This document shows, piece by piece, positions 4,956-5,798 of a stretch of 5,798 nt of DNA; the stretch's first letter is position 1, and each line of letters begins with the position of its first letter. The notes under the pieces were generated by a model. The model saw only the letters and a list, made by a program, of their open reading frames with translations, was not told where the DNA came from and ran no database searches. A program made the position numbers and the translations under genes. The stretch is taken from positions 1 to 5,798 of the forward strand of contig JADZBR010000298.1 in assembly GCA_020852035.1 (NCBI GenBank), in the 5' to 3' direction. Source of the stretch: Caulobacteraceae bacterium (GTDB lineage Bacteria > Pseudomonadota > Alphaproteobacteria > Caulobacterales > Caulobacteraceae).

Positions 4956-4960
4956 TATCA
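4954..4960 (-). promoter_or_regulatory. Candidate -10 element for phaR
   Basis: TGATACT on the minus strand resembles an extended -10 hexamer and lies 45 nt upstream of the phaR ATG. No good -35 element is seen 16-18 bp upstream. The call rests mainly on its place and its overlap with a PhaR-like palindrome. Confidence 0.3.
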
Positions 4961-4986
4961 CCCATGCGCCGGCTTTATGAAAGCGT

Positions 4987-5005
4987 GCTCGCGCCGCGTG
5001 CGAGC
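4987..5005. repeat. Inverted repeat GCTCGC-N7-GCGAGC in the phaR/phaA divergent region
   Basis: A perfect 6-bp inverted repeat (extendable to 8 bp with one mismatch) ends 2 bp before the phaA -35 element. It could be a second regulator's operator, or chance in GC-rich DNA. It does not resemble the TGC/GCA pattern of the PhaR-like sites. Confidence 0.35.
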
Positions 5006-5007
5006 CC

Positions 5008-5018
5008 TTGCCGCGCAA
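5008..5018. promoter_or_regulatory. Candidate PhaR operator overlapping the phaA -35 (TTGC-N3-GCAA)
   Basis: TTGCCGCGCAA is a perfect palindrome with half-sites TTGC and GCAA, two symmetric changes from the published CTGC-N3-GCAG form. It covers the whole predicted -35 element of phaA (TTGCCGC, 5008-5014), the classic place for a repressor. Its centre is 63 bp, about six helical turns, from the centre of the site at 4945-4955. Confidence 0.45.
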
Positions 5019-5035
5019 CAGATCGCGGCTAAAGG
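5008..5035 (+). promoter_or_regulatory. phaA promoter, Caulobacter sigma-73 type
   Basis: TTGCCGC (5008-5014), 13 bp of spacer, and GCTAAAGG (5028-5035) fit the Caulobacter housekeeping consensus TTGACGS-N10-14-GCTANAWC at 6 of 7 and 6 of 8 positions. Transcription would start near 5040, giving a leader of about 25-30 nt that contains the GGGAG ribosome binding site (5055-5059). Confidence 0.6.
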
Positions 5036-5067
5036 TTAAGCCCGACAAGCATTTGGGAGCCTTCGCC

Positions 5068-5798
5068 ATGACCGAGGTCGTCATCGTCTCCGCCGCCCGC
5101 ACGCCGGTCGGCTCGTTCAACGGCGCGCTCTCCAGCGTCCCGGCGCACGAGCTGGGGGCCATCGCCATCTCCGCGGCGCTCGACCGCGCGGGGGTGGCCG
5201 CCGCCGACGTCGACGAGGTGATCCTCGGCCAGGTGCTGCAGGCAGGCGCCGGCCAGGGCCCCGCGCGGCAGGCCTCGATCAAGGCCGGCGTGCCGGTGGA
5301 GGCGGCGGCCTGGAGCCTCAACCAGCTCTGCGGGTCCGGCCTGCGGGCCGTGGCGCTGGGCGCCCAGCAGATCGCCGACGGCTCGGCGGGCATCGTGGTC
5401 GCCGGCGGCCAGGAGAGCATGAGCCAGGCGCCGCACGCCGCGCACCTGCGCAACGGCCAGAAGATGGGCGACCTCGGCATGGTCGACACCATGATCAAGG
5501 ACGGCCTTTGGGACGCCTTCCACGGCTACCACATGGGCCAGACGGCCGAGAACATCGCCGCCCGCTGGCAGATCACCCGCGAGGACCAGGACAAGTTCGC
5601 GGTCTCATCGCAGAACCGCGCCGAGGCCGCGCAGAAGGGCGGCAAGTTCGCCGGGGAGATCGCGCCCGTCACCATCAAGGGCCGCAAGGGCGACGTGGTG
5701 GTCGATCAGGACGAGTACATCCGCCACGGGGCGACGCTGGAGAGCGTCTCGGGCCTCCGCCCGGCCTTCACCAAGGACGGCTCGGTGACCGCCGCCAA
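5068..5798 (+). CDS. phaA: Acetyl-CoA C-acetyltransferase (beta-ketothiolase), 3' end cut by window
   Basis: The first 243 residues of a biosynthetic thiolase, about 390 residues long in this family. It condenses two acetyl-CoA to acetoacetyl-CoA in the cytoplasm, the first step of PHB synthesis, and also works in the reverse direction. Seen: N-terminal VVIVSAARTPVGSFNGALSS (4-23); VILGQVLQAGAGQGPARQAS (51-70); the active-site loop NQLCGSGLRAV (85-95) with acyl-carrying Cys88; VVAGGQESMSQAPH (105-118); LWDAFHGYHMGQTAENIA (146-163), part of the CoA-binding loop. The distal His and second Cys lie beyond the window. ATG 5068 has GGGAG 8 nt upstream and gives the standard family N-terminus. Divergent from phaR and preceded by PhaR-like sites, which supports phaA over a purely catabolic atoB; phaB would be expected next. 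Confidence 0.96.
   Translation, partial: MTEVVIVSAARTPVGSFNGALSSVPAHELGAIAISAALDRAGVAAADVDEVILGQVLQAGAGQGPARQASIKAGVPVEAAAWSLNQLCGSGLRAVALGAQQIADGSAGIVVAGGQESMSQAPHAAHLRNGQKMGDLGMVDTMIKDGLWDAFHGYHMGQTAENIAARWQITREDQDKFAVSSQNRAEAAQKGGKFAGEIAPVTIKGRKGDVVVDQDEYIRHGATLESVSGLRPAFTKDGSVTAA

Noticed and set aside
4782..5532. Minus-strand frames opposite phaA
   Set aside because: Antisense to a thiolase with an intact active-site loop; composition is typical of shadows in GC-rich DNA.
1..5798. Mobile element, phage, defence system or CRISPR array
   Set aside because: No transposase, integrase, terminal repeats, regularly spaced repeats or defence domains were seen. Gene content and codon use look uniform and chromosomal.

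Overview
The window is GC-rich, and its third codon positions are strongly G/C-biased. The gene content (a PhaR-type PHA regulator divergent from a PhaA thiolase, a paired GT39/GT2 glycosyltransferase locus, Caulobacter-like promoter elements) suggests a chromosomal segment of an alphaproteobacterium. Caulobacterales (Caulobacter/Phenylobacterium-like) is most likely. The taxonomic call is inference from family resemblance and codon use. No mobile element, tRNA, rRNA or CRISPR array is visible.

Left part (1-2901), envelope glycosylation. A multi-membrane-span ArnT/PMT-like GT39 glycosyltransferase runs leftward off the window edge (1538 to 1, minus strand). Its 5' end faces a plus-strand GT2 enzyme of the dolichyl/polyprenyl-phosphate sugar synthase type (1684-2409), with a 145-bp divergent promoter region between them. 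The two families normally work in series: the GT2 enzyme loads a sugar onto a polyprenyl phosphate, and the GT39 enzyme transfers it to an acceptor on the periplasmic side. Downstream of the GT2 gene, behind a hairpin that overlaps the ribosome binding site, lies a conserved four-helix membrane protein of unknown function (2479-2901).

Middle part (2902-4908), a leftward phaR operon. PhaR (4908-4297) is followed after 13 bp by a class I SAM-dependent methyltransferase (4283-3468). After a 67-bp gap containing a 9-bp hairpin comes a 113-residue disordered protein with a conserved-looking C-terminus (3400-3059). A possible 22-residue hydrophobic peptide (3003-2935) may follow on the same strand. 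This group converges on the four-helix membrane protein.

Right part (4909-5798), polyhydroxyalkanoate control. A 159-bp divergent region separates phaR from phaA, the acetyl-CoA acetyltransferase that makes acetoacetyl-CoA for PHB synthesis and is cut by the window end. The region contains a good Caulobacter sigma-73-type promoter for phaA. It also holds two TTGC-N3-GCA(A/G) half-palindromes whose centres are 63 bp apart. They resemble the published PhaR operator, one overlapping the phaA -35 element and the other abutting a phaR -10 candidate.

Most of the window is ordinary core genome. The points most worth checking are the phaR/phaA operator layout, the uncharacterised methyltransferase coupled to phaR, and the small ORFs and hairpins at gene starts. 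No gene-free stretch exceeds 300 bases.
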